From: Octadecabacter dasysiphoniae
Lineage (GTDB): Bacteria > Pseudomonadota > Alphaproteobacteria > Rhodobacterales > Rhodobacteraceae
DNA length: 64,000 nt
Reading direction: 5' to 3'
Assembly (NCBI RefSeq): GCF_021532615.1
Contig: NZ_JAKGAQ010000002.1
Span: 62,001 to 126,000, forward strand
Below the pieces are notes generated by a model. It worked only from the letters and a program-made list of their open reading frames with translations. It was not told the origin of the DNA and ran no database searches. Shown here piece after piece: positions 1 to 9,173 of this stretch (position 1 is the first letter of the stretch; each line of letters begins with the position of its first letter). A program made the translations under genes and the position numbers.

Positions 1-1530
1 GATGGTTGCTTGATGGAGGGAGTCGGTCAAGAGGCCGCATCGCTCGCCGGACACCTTAGGCTTGGTCATTTGAACGTCCTATATGACATGAATGCGATCA
101 CGATCGACGGCAGCACAGATCTCTCTTTTACCGATGATACTGCTGCAAAGTTCAAAGCAATGGGCTGGCATGTCCTTGAAGCATGCGGTCACACGCATGG
201 CGAAATCGACGACGCATTGGCCGCCGCCAAGCAAGAAACGGATCGACCAACCATTATTATGTTCCGTACGACAATCGGGTTTGGTGCCCCGACAAAGGCC
301 GGAACGTCGGGCATTCATGGCGCCAAACTTGGAACAGAAGAAGCGGCAGGCGCAAAGGCTGCGCTCGGCTTGCCCCCTGCCCCGTTCGACATCCCTCAAG
401 ATATTAGTGACGCATGGTTGGCCATCGGTTCACGGGGTTCTGCTGGGCGACAGGCGTGGATCAAGCGGAGTGAGCGCTTGCCAGCCTCCGAATTAGCGGA
501 GTTCTATCGCCGTGCAGAAGGGCGTCGGCCAAGCACGTTCCCATCCTCCACGAATGCCCCAAAGGCTGACTGGATCGACTCACAAGCTTCTGTCGCAACG
601 CGCAAAGCCAGCCAAATGGCGCTTGACGTGTTGACCCATCAATTGCCTGAACTGATCGGCGGCTCTGCGGATCTGTTGGGCTCCAACCTGACCAAGACTG
701 CTGCGACAGACACAGCGTTTACCGCTACATCCTCGGGCCGCTACATCAACTATGGCGTCCGGGAATTCGCAATGGCAGCTGCAATGAACGGCCTGGCATT
801 GCACGGCGGCTTTGTACCTTACGGGGGCACATTCCTCGTGTTCTCAGACTACATGCGCAACGCGATCCGGCTGTCTGCGCTGATGGGTACAAGGGTGCTG
901 TATGTCATGACCCACGATAGCATCGGCCTTGGCGAAGATGGCCCAACTCATCAGCCCGTTGAGCACTTGGCCAGCCTCCGCGCGATCCCGGGGTTAAACG
1001 TGTTCCGCCCTGCCGATGTGATTGAAACCATGGAGGCCTACGAAGTCGCCCTCGTCGGACCATCCGTACCGTCGTTGTTTACATTCTCACGCCAAAGCGT
1101 ACCGCAAGTCAGGCTGACCGGCGGTTCAGAAAACCTCACCGCAAAAGGTGGCTATGTCTTACGAGAGGTAGACACCCGCGACATTACTTTGATCGCCACT
1201 GGCTCGGAAGTCAGCCTTGTTATGGCGGCCGCTGAGTTGTTGGCTAGGGATGGTGTGTCTGCTGCGGTAGTATCTCTGCCCTGCTGGGAGTTGTTCGATG
1301 CTCAGCCCCAAGCCTACCGCGATGCCACCCTTGGTGCAGCGCCACGTTTGGCCGTTGAAGCGGCGAATCCCTTTGGTTGGGGCCGCTATGTTGGCCATGA
1401 GGACAACATGATTGGGGTGCCTACCTTTGGCGCTTCGGCCAGCGCCGAGCATCTGTATGAACAGTTCGGCCTTACCCCTGAAAACATTGCAGCGATGTCT
1501 CAGGCCCGCATCGCTGCCACAAAATCATAG
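1..1530 (+). CDS. tkt: Transketolase, C-terminal 509 residues (5' end outside window)
   Basis: Thiamine diphosphate enzyme that moves two-carbon ketol units between sugar phosphates in the pentose phosphate pathway. The frame is open from base 1, which falls inside the ThDP motif: DGCLMEG begins the visible protein and the partner Asn is in VLYDMN about 30 residues on. The pyrimidine-binding domain carries the catalytic Glu in YGVREFAM and the [13 protein letters not shown] loop, and the last ~130 residues form the C-terminal transketolase domain. The family is usually ~660 residues, so about 150 are missing upstream. The TTG/ATG codons at 10-15 are internal, not starts. A transaldolase follows after 14 bp, which suggests co-transcription. 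Confidence 0.96.
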   Translation, partial: DGCLMEGVGQEAASLAGHLRLGHLNVLYDMNAITIDGSTDLSFTDDTAAKFKAMGWHVLEACGHTHGEIDDALAAAKQETDRPTIIMFRTTIGFGAPTKAGTSGIHGAKLGTEEAAGAKAALGLPPAPFDIPQDISDAWLAIGSRGSAGRQAWIKRSERLPASELAEFYRRAEGRRPSTFPSSTNAPKADWIDSQASVATRKASQMALDVLTHQLPELIGGSADLLGSNLTKTAATDTAFTATSSGRYINYGVREFAMAAAMNGLALHGGFVPYGGTFLVFSDYMRNAIRLSALMGTRVLYVMTHDSIGLGEDGPTHQPVEHLASLRAIPGLNVFRPADVIETMEAYEVALVGPSVPSLFTFSRQSVPQVRLTGGSENLTAKGGYVLREVDTRDITLIATGSEVSLVMAAAELLARDGVSAAVVSLPCWELFDAQPQAYRDATLGAAPRLAVEAANPFGWGRYVGHEDNMIGVPTFGASASAEHLYEQFGLTPENIAAMSQARIAATKS

Positions 1531-1544
1531 TACAGGATAAACTC

Positions 1545-2201
1545 ATGAAATTCTTCGTCGACACCGCTGACGTCACTGCCATCCGCCACCTGAATGACAT
1601 CGGGTTGATCGATGGCGTGACAACCAATCCAAGCATCATCGCCAAGAGCGGACGCGACATTATGGAGGTCACCAAAGAAATCTGCGGATTGGTCACCGGG
1701 CCCGTGTCGGCCGAAGTAACCGCGCTTGATTACGATGGCATGATGAAAGAGGCCGCCGTTCTGGCTAAGATTGCTGACAACATCTGCATTAAACTGCCGC
1801 TGACCATCGATGGCTTGAAAGCCTGCAAGGCTCTGACGTCTGACGGGCACCAGACCAACGTGACGCTCTGCTTTTCAGTCAATCAAGCCTTGTTGGCCGC
1901 CAAATGCGGCGCGACTTATGTCTCACCATTTGTTGGCCGTCTTGATGACATCAACCTCGATGGGATGCAGCTAATCCGAGACATCCGCACGATGTTCAAC
2001 AATTACGACACTCTCAACACCCAGATACTTGCCGCGTCCCTGCGCAATGCTAATCACGTCTCAGGTGCAGCTCTCGCTGGCGCGGACGTCGGTACGATCC
2101 CCCCGAACGTTATCGAAGATCTTGCTGAACACACGCTCACCAAGAACGGCCTCGATACGTTCATGACTGACTGGGCAAAAACGGGACAGACAATCGTCTG
2201 A
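1545..2201 (+). CDS. tal: Small transaldolase (TalC/fructose-6-phosphate aldolase type)
   Basis: Predicted to transfer dihydroxyacetone units between sugar phosphates in the non-oxidative pentose phosphate pathway. The 218-residue length fits the short MipB/TalC subfamily rather than the ~320-residue classical enzyme. The N-terminus MKFFVDTAD and TTNPSII are characteristic, the Schiff-base lysine is K83 in CIKLPLT, and the late [15 protein letters not shown] matches the family's conserved strand. It starts 14 bp after transketolase with AGGA about 9 bp before the ATG, so both probably share a transcript. Whether it acts as transaldolase or as fructose-6-phosphate aldolase cannot be settled by reading alone. 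Confidence 0.93.
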   Translation: MKFFVDTADVTAIRHLNDIGLIDGVTTNPSIIAKSGRDIMEVTKEICGLVTGPVSAEVTALDYDGMMKEAAVLAKIADNICIKLPLTIDGLKACKALTSDGHQTNVTLCFSVNQALLAAKCGATYVSPFVGRLDDINLDGMQLIRDIRTMFNNYDTLNTQILAASLRNANHVSGAALAGADVGTIPPNVIEDLAEHTLTKNGLDTFMTDWAKTGQTIV

Positions 2202-2535
2202 ATTCAAATTCCGAAAATCTGCGTAGTAGTGGAAAAAGAGCATTCCTGATGTTCGCAACACAAAGATGTTGTTCCAGTAATTCACCGTGTACGTTCATGC
2301 GCCGCTAAGGGCTACTGGAGCCGCTTTCCTCCTGCTGCCTTCGCCAAAGCAGCCCTCGGATTCGACGCAGCATCTGGTCAATTTTAGCTTCGGCTGGCGA
2401 CACGAGCGGCCCATTGCTGTCGTCGACCACGGCTTGCCATACTGCGTTGCGGCCCGTCCTTCCGGCCATTCGCTGCAACTGCACCAATGTCGGACCTTAC
2501 GTAATCTCCTTAAGCGCACTCACCGAATTGACGAT
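2202..2535. other. Intergenic patch without an intact gene
   Basis: No convincing intact gene lies between the transaldolase stop and the DUF2461 remnant. The minus strand carries a short open stretch (about 2305-2490) that begins after an in-frame stop and reads through GRNAVWQAVVDD and SPAEAKIDQMLRRIRGLLWR. It looks like a protein tail but I do not recognise the family. A 13-bp palindrome, CGTATC-T-GATACG, lies just beyond the patch near 2557. With the neighbouring remnant this looks like decayed or rearranged DNA. No transposase or target-site repeats are visible. Confidence 0.45.
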
Positions 2536-2664
2536 TTACCAGAGGCCTAGACATACGTATCTGATACGGGCCCTATGCGCATCATACCAGTCTTTGGTAT
2601 TGTTCTGCGCAATCTGGGCCAACAGGTTAAAGGTGCTGCCTGAAATCTGGGTCAGGGGGGCCAT
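2536..2664 (-). pseudogene. Remnant of a DUF2461-family gene (N-terminal ~30 codons)
   Basis: Reading on from the TetR stop codon in the same minus-strand frame gives MAPLTQISGSTFNLLAQI, then AQNNTKDWYDAHRARI, and a stop at 2538-2536. The pattern F-x-x-LA-x-x-NN-x-x-WF/Y-x-AH-R-x-R is the conserved N-terminus of the DUF2461 (TIGR02453) family, whose members run to about 220 residues. After HRARI the sequence stops resembling the family, so the gene appears cut at about position 2575. The ATG at 2664 lies 18 bp beyond the TetR stop, consistent with a former two-gene operon whose second gene was lost. The family call comes from motif memory and was not searched. Confidence 0.6.
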
Positions 2665-2682
2665 CCATTGTTGCGTGCAGGC

Positions 2683-3285
2683 TTACGGTGCTACTTCGTG
2701 CATGCGTAAAATCGTGGCCACTGCGCGCGTCGTGCGTTTTTCGATGTTCGTATACGGCACCTTGATGACACCCAATTGCACGCGCACCATCCCCAGTCCT
2801 TCGAGCAAACCTATCAGGTCTTCGGCAATATCCATCGGGTCAGTCGCATCCGACAAAGCGCCCTGAGTTTGAGCCGATTGGAACATCAGGGCAAAGTCCC
2901 TTTGTGTCTGACCGTAGGCCGCATCAAAGAAGGTCTGTCCGATATGCGGATTGTCGCGTGCTTCTTCGTGCATCACACGTGCAAATTCCATCGTGTCGGC
3001 TGCGTTCAGGAACGTCAAAAGCTTGGTGCCGTATTGGACTAAAGCTTCGCGAAGTTCCGAGATCGTCTCGGTTTTGGGCGGGGTCACCTCACGGAATTTC
3101 ACGGCTTCGGCTTCGGTCACGCAGCGCAGGATATCGGCCATATTTTCAAAGTGCCGGTAGATTGACGCTTTGGACACTGCCGCCTCGCGTGCGAGCAGAT
3201 CCGTGGATACTTTTTCGAAACCGTGTTCGAAAAACAGCCGGCGTGCTGTGTGGATAATGCGGTCGCGTGCTGGTTGCTTGCTCAT
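2683..3285 (-). CDS. TetR-family repressor, divergent from RND efflux genes
   Basis: A 200-residue regulator with the typical N-terminal DNA-binding fold; the helix-turn-helix spans about residues 27-46, ending in SKASIYRHF. The C-terminal half is the variable ligand/dimer domain. I chose ATG 3285; a GTG at 3294 would add three residues. The gene is transcribed away from an RND adaptor/pump pair, and the 116-bp gap holds two inverted repeats of GTAC type. By analogy with AcrR/TtgR-type systems it probably represses the pump and possibly itself until a toxic ligand binds. The ligand cannot be inferred. Confidence 0.9.
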   Translation of the reverse strand: MSKQPARDRIIHTARRLFFEHGFEKVSTDLLAREAAVSKASIYRHFENMADILRCVTEAEAVKFREVTPPKTETISELREALVQYGTKLLTFLNAADTMEFARVMHEEARDNPHIGQTFFDAAYGQTQRDFALMFQSAQTQGALSDATDPMDIAEDLIGLLEGLGMVRVQLGVIKVPYTNIEKRTTRAVATILRMHEVAP

Positions 3286-3319
3286 AAACCACACCTAGGC
3301 CGGGTGGTGCAAAAAGAAA

Positions 3320-3335
3320 AGTACTGCTCCGTACT
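3320..3335. promoter_or_regulatory. Operator-like inverted repeat 1 (AGTAC-N6-GTACT)
   Basis: Perfect inverted repeat with a 6-bp spacer in the tetR/efflux intergenic region. It lies just upstream of the efflux -35 element and within reach of a tetR promoter on the other strand. Its architecture matches the second repeat at 3368-3383. I infer it is a TetR binding site. Confidence 0.65.
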
Positions 3336-3338
3336 CTT

Positions 3339-3369
3339 TTGACTTGCCGTCTTGGTGGCGTGCTCTAGG
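3339..3369 (+). promoter_or_regulatory. Candidate promoter of the RND efflux operon
   Basis: TTGACT at 3339-3344 is a good -35 hexamer. The best -10 candidate is TCTAGG at about 3364-3369 with a long 19-bp spacer. The candidate -10 runs into the second inverted repeat, so a bound repressor would block polymerase. The -10 match is weak, hence the moderate confidence. Confidence 0.45.
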
Positions 3370-3383
3370 TACGGCGCAGTACC
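3368..3383. promoter_or_regulatory. Operator-like inverted repeat 2 (GGTAC-N6-GTACC)
   Basis: Perfect inverted repeat with the same 5-6-5 layout and GTAC core as the repeat at 3320-3335, with centres 48 bp apart. It overlaps the candidate -10/start region of the efflux operon, where TetR proteins typically act by steric block. Confidence 0.68.
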
Positions 3384-3401
3384 CATGCAGAAAGCCACCT
3401 G

Positions 3402-4478
3402 ATGAAAACGACCATCTTGTTCTTAGTCACTCTTGCCCTTGCAGTTCCAGTGCACGCCCAAGACACCGAAAATTTGACCCCGTCGGGCGATCCCGCGCCC
3501 ATAAGGGCGGTTAAGCTCATTCAGGCGGGGGGCGGCGCTGTACCGCTTGAGCGCGTTTTTTTCGGTCAAGTGGCGGCGCGCGAAACGGTTGATTTGTCGT
3601 TTGAGGTTGGTGGGCGGTTGATCATGTTTGATGCCCAAGAAGGCCAGTTTCTGGACGATGGCATCCAAATTGCCGCAATGGATTTGGCCCCGTTTGAACG
3701 TGCAGTCGAGCGTGCGACCCTACAGCTCGCCCAAGCCAATCGTGATCTGACGCGTGCGCAAACGCTTGTTCAATCCAACGCGGCCTCGGCAACGCAGGCC
3801 GAGAATGCAGAAACGGCGCGTGATCTGGCCGCAGTGGCCCTGCGCGAGGCGACAGATGCGCTTGAGGACGCGACGCTCCACGCCCCGTTCCGTGCGCTGG
3901 TCGCATCGCGTCTGACGCCCAATTTTGCCAATGTATCGCCTGGCCAACCCATCGTGCGTTTGCATGACATGTCCGAAGTTCGCGTTGAAATCGACGTACC
4001 AGAGCGGCTTTTCCAAAGCCTATCTGATGTTGAAGGTATCAGTTTTGTCGGCACATCGCCCCTGTTTGAGGGCGAAGTGCCGCTGACCTTGCGCGAATTC
4101 AACGCTGAGACGCAAAATATCGGCCAAAGTTATCGGGTCACACTTGCCTTGCCACCCACACAAGTGCCCACAGCGATTATTCCGGGCGCGTCAATGACCG
4201 TGACGGCGCGCTTGCGGGGCAGCGATGCAACGGCGATCACGCTGCCGCCATCAGCCGTTACGATGACCAACGATGGTGCGCAGGTCATGGTCTACAGCCC
4301 CAATGCAGACGGTGAAAACGGGACAGTTGGCTTGGTGCTCGTCAATGTGGCCTCGGCCAATGGTGCGCAGATCACTGTTACGGGCGTTGGATCAGACCAG
4401 TGGATTGTTGGTGCGGGCATTCAAATGCTGCGCGACGGCGAAACCGTGCGCCCCTTCACTGGCATGAGTGTGGAGTAG
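3402..4478 (+). CDS. RND efflux periplasmic adaptor (membrane fusion protein)
   Basis: Links an inner-membrane RND pump to an outer-membrane channel. The first ~20 residues form a Sec signal peptide ending VPVHA. The chain then shows a barrel-sandwich (lipoyl-like) half, a coiled-coil hairpin rich in Ala/Gln/Glu (about residues 105-150), the second lipoyl half (APFRALVASRL) and beta-barrel segments. At 358 residues it is of normal length. There is no lipobox Cys, so it is probably soluble or anchored by an uncleaved signal. Its stop lies 4 bp before the pump ATG, so the two are translationally linked. No outer-membrane TolC gene is nearby; the pump probably borrows one. Confidence 0.92.
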   Translation: MKTTILFLVTLALAVPVHAQDTENLTPSGDPAPIRAVKLIQAGGGAVPLERVFFGQVAARETVDLSFEVGGRLIMFDAQEGQFLDDGIQIAAMDLAPFERAVERATLQLAQANRDLTRAQTLVQSNAASATQAENAETARDLAAVALREATDALEDATLHAPFRALVASRLTPNFANVSPGQPIVRLHDMSEVRVEIDVPERLFQSLSDVEGISFVGTSPLFEGEVPLTLREFNAETQNIGQSYRVTLALPPTQVPTAIIPGASMTVTARLRGSDATAITLPPSAVTMTNDGAQVMVYSPNADGENGTVGLVLVNVASANGAQITVTGVGSDQWIVGAGIQMLRDGETVRPFTGMSVE

Positions 4479-4482
4479 GTTG

Positions 4483-7400
4483 ATGAAAATCGCGCGTTTC
4501 TCAATTGAATATCCGATCTACACGTGGCTTTTCATGCTGTTCGCCCTGATTGGTGGCGCGGTAGGGTACTTGTCGGTGGGCAAGCTTGAAGACCCCACAT
4601 TTACCCTCAAATCTGCATTGGTGATTACCCCCTATCCGGGTGCGACGGCAGCAGAGGTCGCGACAGAAATTTCCGAAGTGCTAGAGGCCGAAATCCAGCA
4701 GATGGATGAGATCAAGACAGTCACATCGCGCAACACCCAAGGCAGTTCCGTGATTGAGGTTGAGGTCAAAGACCAATTTGGCGGCGACGAGTTGCCGCAA
4801 ATATGGGACGACCTGCGCGACCGCGTGGAAGATGCCAGTGCCGCACTTCCAAATGGTGCCTTGCCGTCAATCGTGAATGACGATTTCGGAGACGTCTTTG
4901 GCATTCTATACGCCGTATCGGCGCCTGGGTTTTCGGACGCCGAAATATGGGACATCGCGACCTTCATGCGCCGCGATCTGCTGACCGTCGAAGGCGTCGC
5001 GAACGTTGAAATTCAAGGCCTCCCCGAAGAAGCAATTTTTGTCGAACCATCCTCGCAGATCGTGTCGTCCCTTGGCATTGATCCGGGGCTGATTATTGGG
5101 GCGATTAGCGCGTCAACGGCGATTAACCCAACAGGGTTTGTCAGCAATGGTAGTGCAAATCTGCGCATTCAAGGCCCCTCCGCCGAGGATAGCGTAAGCG
5201 AGATCAGCGGCCTGACGTTCGGGTTTCAGGGTGAGGTTCTGAACCTGCTTGATATCGCCGAAGTCAGCCGTGGCCGCGTTGATGATCCCGAACACATTCT
5301 GCGTCACAACGGCCAAGAGGTGTTTACCCTTGGCGTGTCTGGCTTGCTATCTGAGAATATCGTCACTGTCGGGCAGAGGGTGGAGGCGGAACTCAAGGTT
5401 CTAGAAGACCTTTTGCCGGTGGGCGTCACGGTCACGCCCATCTACGAACAACACCGCGTCGTTGATGATGCCAACAACAGCTTCCTTTTGTCCTTGGCGA
5501 TGTCTGTGGGGGTCGTGATTGGTGTTCTGGCGCTGTTTATGGGGCCGCGCGCCGCGATTGTGGTTGGCGTGTCGCTGTTGCTAACTGTCACGTCCACCTT
5601 CTTTTTCATGTATCTCTTTGACGTCAAAGTCGAACGGATCAGCCTTGGCGCGTTGATTATCGCGATGGGTATGTTGGTCGACAACGGCATCGTGATTGCC
5701 GAAGGGATGCAGCAGGAAATGCGCAAAGGACGTTCCTCGCGCGAGGCTGCGGACACTGCGTCAAAGAAGACCCAGATCCCACTGCTGGGGGCGACCATTA
5801 TTGGCATTATGGCCTTTGCGGGGATTGGTCTTTCGCCTGACGCCACCGGTGAATTCATGTTCTCGCTGTTTGCAGTCATCGCGATCTCGCTGTTGCTGTC
5901 ATGGTTCGTTGCCGTGACGGTGACGCCGCTGCTGGGTCATTACTTGTTCAAAACGGGCGGTCTGGTCGGTGATGATACCGGCTATGATGGCCCTGTTTTT
6001 CGCGCCTATGGCGACGTCGTTCGTTGGGCGCTCAAGCTGCGATGGTTGGTCATTGCAGGGTTGATCGGCACGACTGTCGCCTGCGTCATGGCCTTTGCGC
6101 AGGTCAAGCAGCAGTTCTTTCCACCCGCGACAACGCCGCTGTTTTACCTTGAATACAAGGCAGCCCAAGGCACCGCGATTGGCGAAGTTTCAAACGATTT
6201 GGAGGTCATCGAAGACTGGCTTTTGGCCCGCGATGATGTTGCAGATGTAACGGCAACCATTGGCCAAGGCCTGACGCGGTTCATCCTCACCTATAACCCC
6301 GCGCGCGCTGATAGCTCTTACGGGCAATTGGTGATCCGTGCCACATCGCCAGAGGCAATTCCCGCCTTGCGCGCCGAGCTGGACCAGTTCGGGATCGAAA
6401 CGCTGCCATGGGCGGAACTGCAAACGAAACGCATTATCTATGGCCCGCCGGTCAGTTCCGACATTGAAGCGCGCTTTTCCGGTCCGGACCCCGACGTACT
6501 TCGGGCGCTGGCGACACAAGCCGAAGATATTTTGCGCACGGCCACGCCGCTTTTGCATAGTGAGCATAGTGACTGGCGCGAACGTGAGATCATAACGCGC
6601 CCGATTTATGCCGAAGACCGCGCACAAGCCGCCGGGATTGCGCGCAGCGATGTGGCAAATGCCATTGCACTGGCCACGAACGGGATACCCGCGGGCACCT
6701 TTCGCGAACGGGACCGCCTGATTGATATCGTCGTGCGGACACCGCGCAGTGAAACGGCCCGCGACGGGCAACTTCTGGACCAGATTGTTTATTCTAACGC
6801 CATCGGGGGCTATCTTCCGCTCAGCCAAGTCATCGACGGGTTTGCAGTGGTGGCCGAAAACCCGGTGATCGAACGGCGCAACCGTGTCCCGACAATCACC
6901 GTGCAAGCGAACGTCATCGACGGGCTGACACCACCAACTGTTTTTGGTGAAATCCGCCCCCTGATCGAAGCGATTGATCTGCCCGTCGGTTACCGCCTTG
7001 AATGGGGCGGCGAGTTTGAAAGCGCGGGCGAGGCGCAAGCGTCATTGGGCCGTCAAATGCCGCTGGCCTTCGGAACCATGTTGCTGATCACGGTCCTGTT
7101 GTTCGGCAAACTGCGCCAGACTGCGGTGATCTGGACGATTGTGCCAATGGCGATCAACGGCGTGGCGCTTGGCCTGCTTTATGCAAACCTCGCGTTCAGC
7201 TTTACGGCGATGCTGGGGCTGTTGTCCCTGTCTGGCATGCTGATCAAAAACGCCATTGTGCTGGTTGAGGAAATCGACGCGCAAAAGGCCGACGGGTTGC
7301 CGCAGGATAAGGCGATCATCACCGCAAGTGTCAGTCGTTTGCGCCCTGTCGTGCTGGCTGCTGGAACCACGATCCTTGGGATGCTACCGCTTCTGGCTGA

Positions 7401-7554
7401 CGGGTTCTTTGCGGCGATGGCGGTGACAATTATGGGTGGTTTGGGCTTTGCGTCCATCCTGACGCTGATCGGCGTGCCGGTGCTGTATCACACATATCTG
7501 CGCAAAGAACGACGCGCGGACAAACGTGCCGCCAGCGCACTGGCAGTGGCGTAA
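4483..7554 (+). CDS. RND-family efflux pump, inner-membrane subunit
   Basis: Proton-driven exporter of 1023 residues, the usual size for the AcrB superfamily. It shows one N-terminal TM helix, a large periplasmic loop, six TM helices from about residue 330, a second periplasmic loop and a final TM bundle. The TM4 proton-relay motif reads GMLVDNGIVIAEG: the first Asp is kept while the second position, Asp in AcrB, is Asn, as in several non-enteric RND groups. I place the start at ATG 4483 because GGAGTAGG precedes it; an upstream GTG at 4468 would overlap the adaptor. It sits in an operon with the adaptor, probably under the divergent TetR. Confidence 0.94.
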   Translation: MKIARFSIEYPIYTWLFMLFALIGGAVGYLSVGKLEDPTFTLKSALVITPYPGATAAEVATEISEVLEAEIQQMDEIKTVTSRNTQGSSVIEVEVKDQFGGDELPQIWDDLRDRVEDASAALPNGALPSIVNDDFGDVFGILYAVSAPGFSDAEIWDIATFMRRDLLTVEGVANVEIQGLPEEAIFVEPSSQIVSSLGIDPGLIIGAISASTAINPTGFVSNGSANLRIQGPSAEDSVSEISGLTFGFQGEVLNLLDIAEVSRGRVDDPEHILRHNGQEVFTLGVSGLLSENIVTVGQRVEAELKVLEDLLPVGVTVTPIYEQHRVVDDANNSFLLSLAMSVGVVIGVLALFMGPRAAIVVGVSLLLTVTSTFFFMYLFDVKVERISLGALIIAMGMLVDNGIVIAEGMQQEMRKGRSSREAADTASKKTQIPLLGATIIGIMAFAGIGLSPDATGEFMFSLFAVIAISLLLSWFVAVTVTPLLGHYLFKTGGLVGDDTGYDGPVFRAYGDVVRWALKLRWLVIAGLIGTTVACVMAFAQVKQQFFPPATTPLFYLEYKAAQGTAIGEVSNDLEVIEDWLLARDDVADVTATIGQGLTRFILTYNPARADSSYGQLVIRATSPEAIPALRAELDQFGIETLPWAELQTKRIIYGPPVSSDIEARFSGPDPDVLRALATQAEDILRTATPLLHSEHSDWREREIITRPIYAEDRAQAAGIARSDVANAIALATNGIPAGTFRERDRLIDIVVRTPRSETARDGQLLDQIVYSNAIGGYLPLSQVIDGFAVVAENPVIERRNRVPTITVQANVIDGLTPPTVFGEIRPLIEAIDLPVGYRLEWGGEFESAGEAQASLGRQMPLAFGTMLLITVLLFGKLRQTAVIWTIVPMAINGVALGLLYANLAFSFTAMLGLLSLSGMLIKNAIVLVEEIDAQKADGLPQDKAIITASVSRLRPVVLAAGTTILGMLPLLADGFFAAMAVTIMGGLGFASILTLIGVPVLYHTYLRKERRADKRAASALAVA

Positions 7555-8138
7555 TGGCCGGTATCCCGACAGATCGCTTTGAGAAGGTGCAGGTCTGCTC
7601 CGCCGCTGAGTTGCGCGATTGGCTGACAGCGCATCACACCCAGTCGGAAAACGTCTGGCTGGTGACATTCAAGAAAAGCGTGCCGGACAAGTATGTGTCC
7701 ACACACGACATTTTGGATGAGGTTATTGCATTTGGGTGGATCGACGGAATTCGGCGCAAGTTGGATGATGACCGCACCATGCAAATCATCGGACCACGAC
7801 AGACCCAAGCCTGGGCGAAAAGCTATAAGGATCGTGCCGCGCAGCTGATTGCGGATGGGCGAATGACCGATGCCGGGCTAAAATCAATTGCAGCGTCCAA
7901 GGAAAACGGGCTGTGGGATTATTGGGCGGATGTGGATGCGCTGATCGTGCCTGACGATTTGCGCGTGGCACTTGATGGCACTCCGATTGCCGCGCAGAAC
8001 TTCGATCAATGCGCGCCGTCTTACAGGCGTAATTTGTTACGTTGGGTGAAGCTGGCCAAGACACCACAAACCCGGGCCAAGCGGATTGCGCAAATTGTTG
8101 ACAACACAGCGCGGGACGAGAAAATTCCGCAGATGTAG
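7554..8138 (+). CDS. YdeI/OmpD-associated family protein
   Basis: A 194-residue cytoplasmic protein of the YdeI (bacteriocin-protection/OmpD-associated) family. Recognisable features are the N-terminal LRDWLTAHHTQSENVWLV, the central DEVIAFGWIDGIRRKLDDDR and the C-terminal SYRRNLLRWVKLAKTPQTR followed by RAKRIAQIV. Family members are linked to stress and antimicrobial peptide tolerance, but the biochemical role is unknown. The ATG overlaps the RND stop codon by one base (TAATG), so it is probably the last gene of the efflux operon; this is inference from spacing. Confidence 0.85.
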   Translation: MAGIPTDRFEKVQVCSAAELRDWLTAHHTQSENVWLVTFKKSVPDKYVSTHDILDEVIAFGWIDGIRRKLDDDRTMQIIGPRQTQAWAKSYKDRAAQLIADGRMTDAGLKSIAASKENGLWDYWADVDALIVPDDLRVALDGTPIAAQNFDQCAPSYRRNLLRWVKLAKTPQTRAKRIAQIVDNTARDEKIPQM

Positions 8139-8374
8139 TTTCATCCACAAATTTTTAGGTTTTCTAACAATCGAGCGAGACGATAGACCTTGGTCGTCGG
8201 ACGCGCATGGATTGGTTTTTGTGCCTAAGCCGACATTCATGCGTACTGCGGCATCAATCCCTTCGGGCTCAAAGCAGCCATTCGCCGCACCCTCCATAAC
8301 GTCTCCAACCTCCCCAACCTTGACCCCGACCCCCAAACAAGGGAAATGGTTAGTCAGCAATCGGGGAGCACACC

Positions 8375-9166
8375 ATGACAATCCAAATGAACGGAAAACG
8401 CGGACTTATCATGGGTGTGGCCAACAACAGGTCCATTGCGTGGGGCATTGCCGACGCGATGCACAAGGCCGGCGCGGAACTGGCGTTCTCCTATCAGGGC
8501 GAAGGTTTGCTGAAACGGGTCGCACCGCTGGCCGAAAGCGTGGGATCAGATACGCTGGTCGAAGCGGACGTGATGGATGACGCCTCCCTTGATCAGTGTT
8601 TCAAAACCCTCAAAGACAAATGGGGCAAGATCGATTTCGTGGTCCACGCCATCGCCTATTCCGACAAGAACGAACTCACGGGGCGCGTGTCCGACACCAG
8701 CCGCGCGAACTTTACCAATTCCATGGCCATCAGCTGCTACAGCTTTATCGACGTGGCCCGCCGCGCCGCTGAAATCATGCCCGACGGCGGCACATTGCTG
8801 ACGTTGACGTATCAGGGCAGCCACCGCGTCACGCCGAATTACAACGTCATGGGTGTGGCCAAGGCCGCTCTTGAATCCGCGACAATGTATTTGGCCGCAG
8901 ATCTTGGCCCGCAGCAAATCCGCGTCAACGCCATCAGCCCGGGCCCGATGAAAACCCTTGCGGGGGCGGCCATCGCGGGCGCGCGCCGCACGTTCCGCTA
9001 CGCCGAAGAAAACGCACCGCTGCGCCACAACGCAACACTAGAAGCCGTGGGCGGCACAGCCGTTTACCTCGCCTCTGACGCGGGGGCCTGCACAACGGGT
9101 GAAATCATCCGCGTGGATTCCGGTTTGCATACGATGATGATGCCAGCGCTCGAAAACCTCGGTTGA
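8375..9166 (+). CDS. fabI: Enoyl-[acyl-carrier-protein] reductase (NADH)
   Basis: Catalyses the last reduction of each fatty-acid elongation cycle. The protein is an SDR-fold enzyme of 263 residues starting MTIQMNGKRGLIMGVANN. The residues known from E. coli FabI fall at identical positions: Y146, Y156 and K163, the latter two in YNVMGVAK. The substrate loop near residue 195 (PMKTLAGAAIAGAR) is also typical. GGGGAG lies 9 bp upstream of the ATG. FabI is the target of triclosan and isoniazid-like inhibitors. The 236-bp gap before it holds no gene; its promoter is presumably there but no clear hexamers stand out. Confidence 0.96.
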   Translation: MTIQMNGKRGLIMGVANNRSIAWGIADAMHKAGAELAFSYQGEGLLKRVAPLAESVGSDTLVEADVMDDASLDQCFKTLKDKWGKIDFVVHAIAYSDKNELTGRVSDTSRANFTNSMAISCYSFIDVARRAAEIMPDGGTLLTLTYQGSHRVTPNYNVMGVAKAALESATMYLAADLGPQQIRVNAISPGPMKTLAGAAIAGARRTFRYAEENAPLRHNATLEAVGGTAVYLASDAGACTTGEIIRVDSGLHTMMMPALENLG

Positions 9167-9173
9167 TCGCGCG

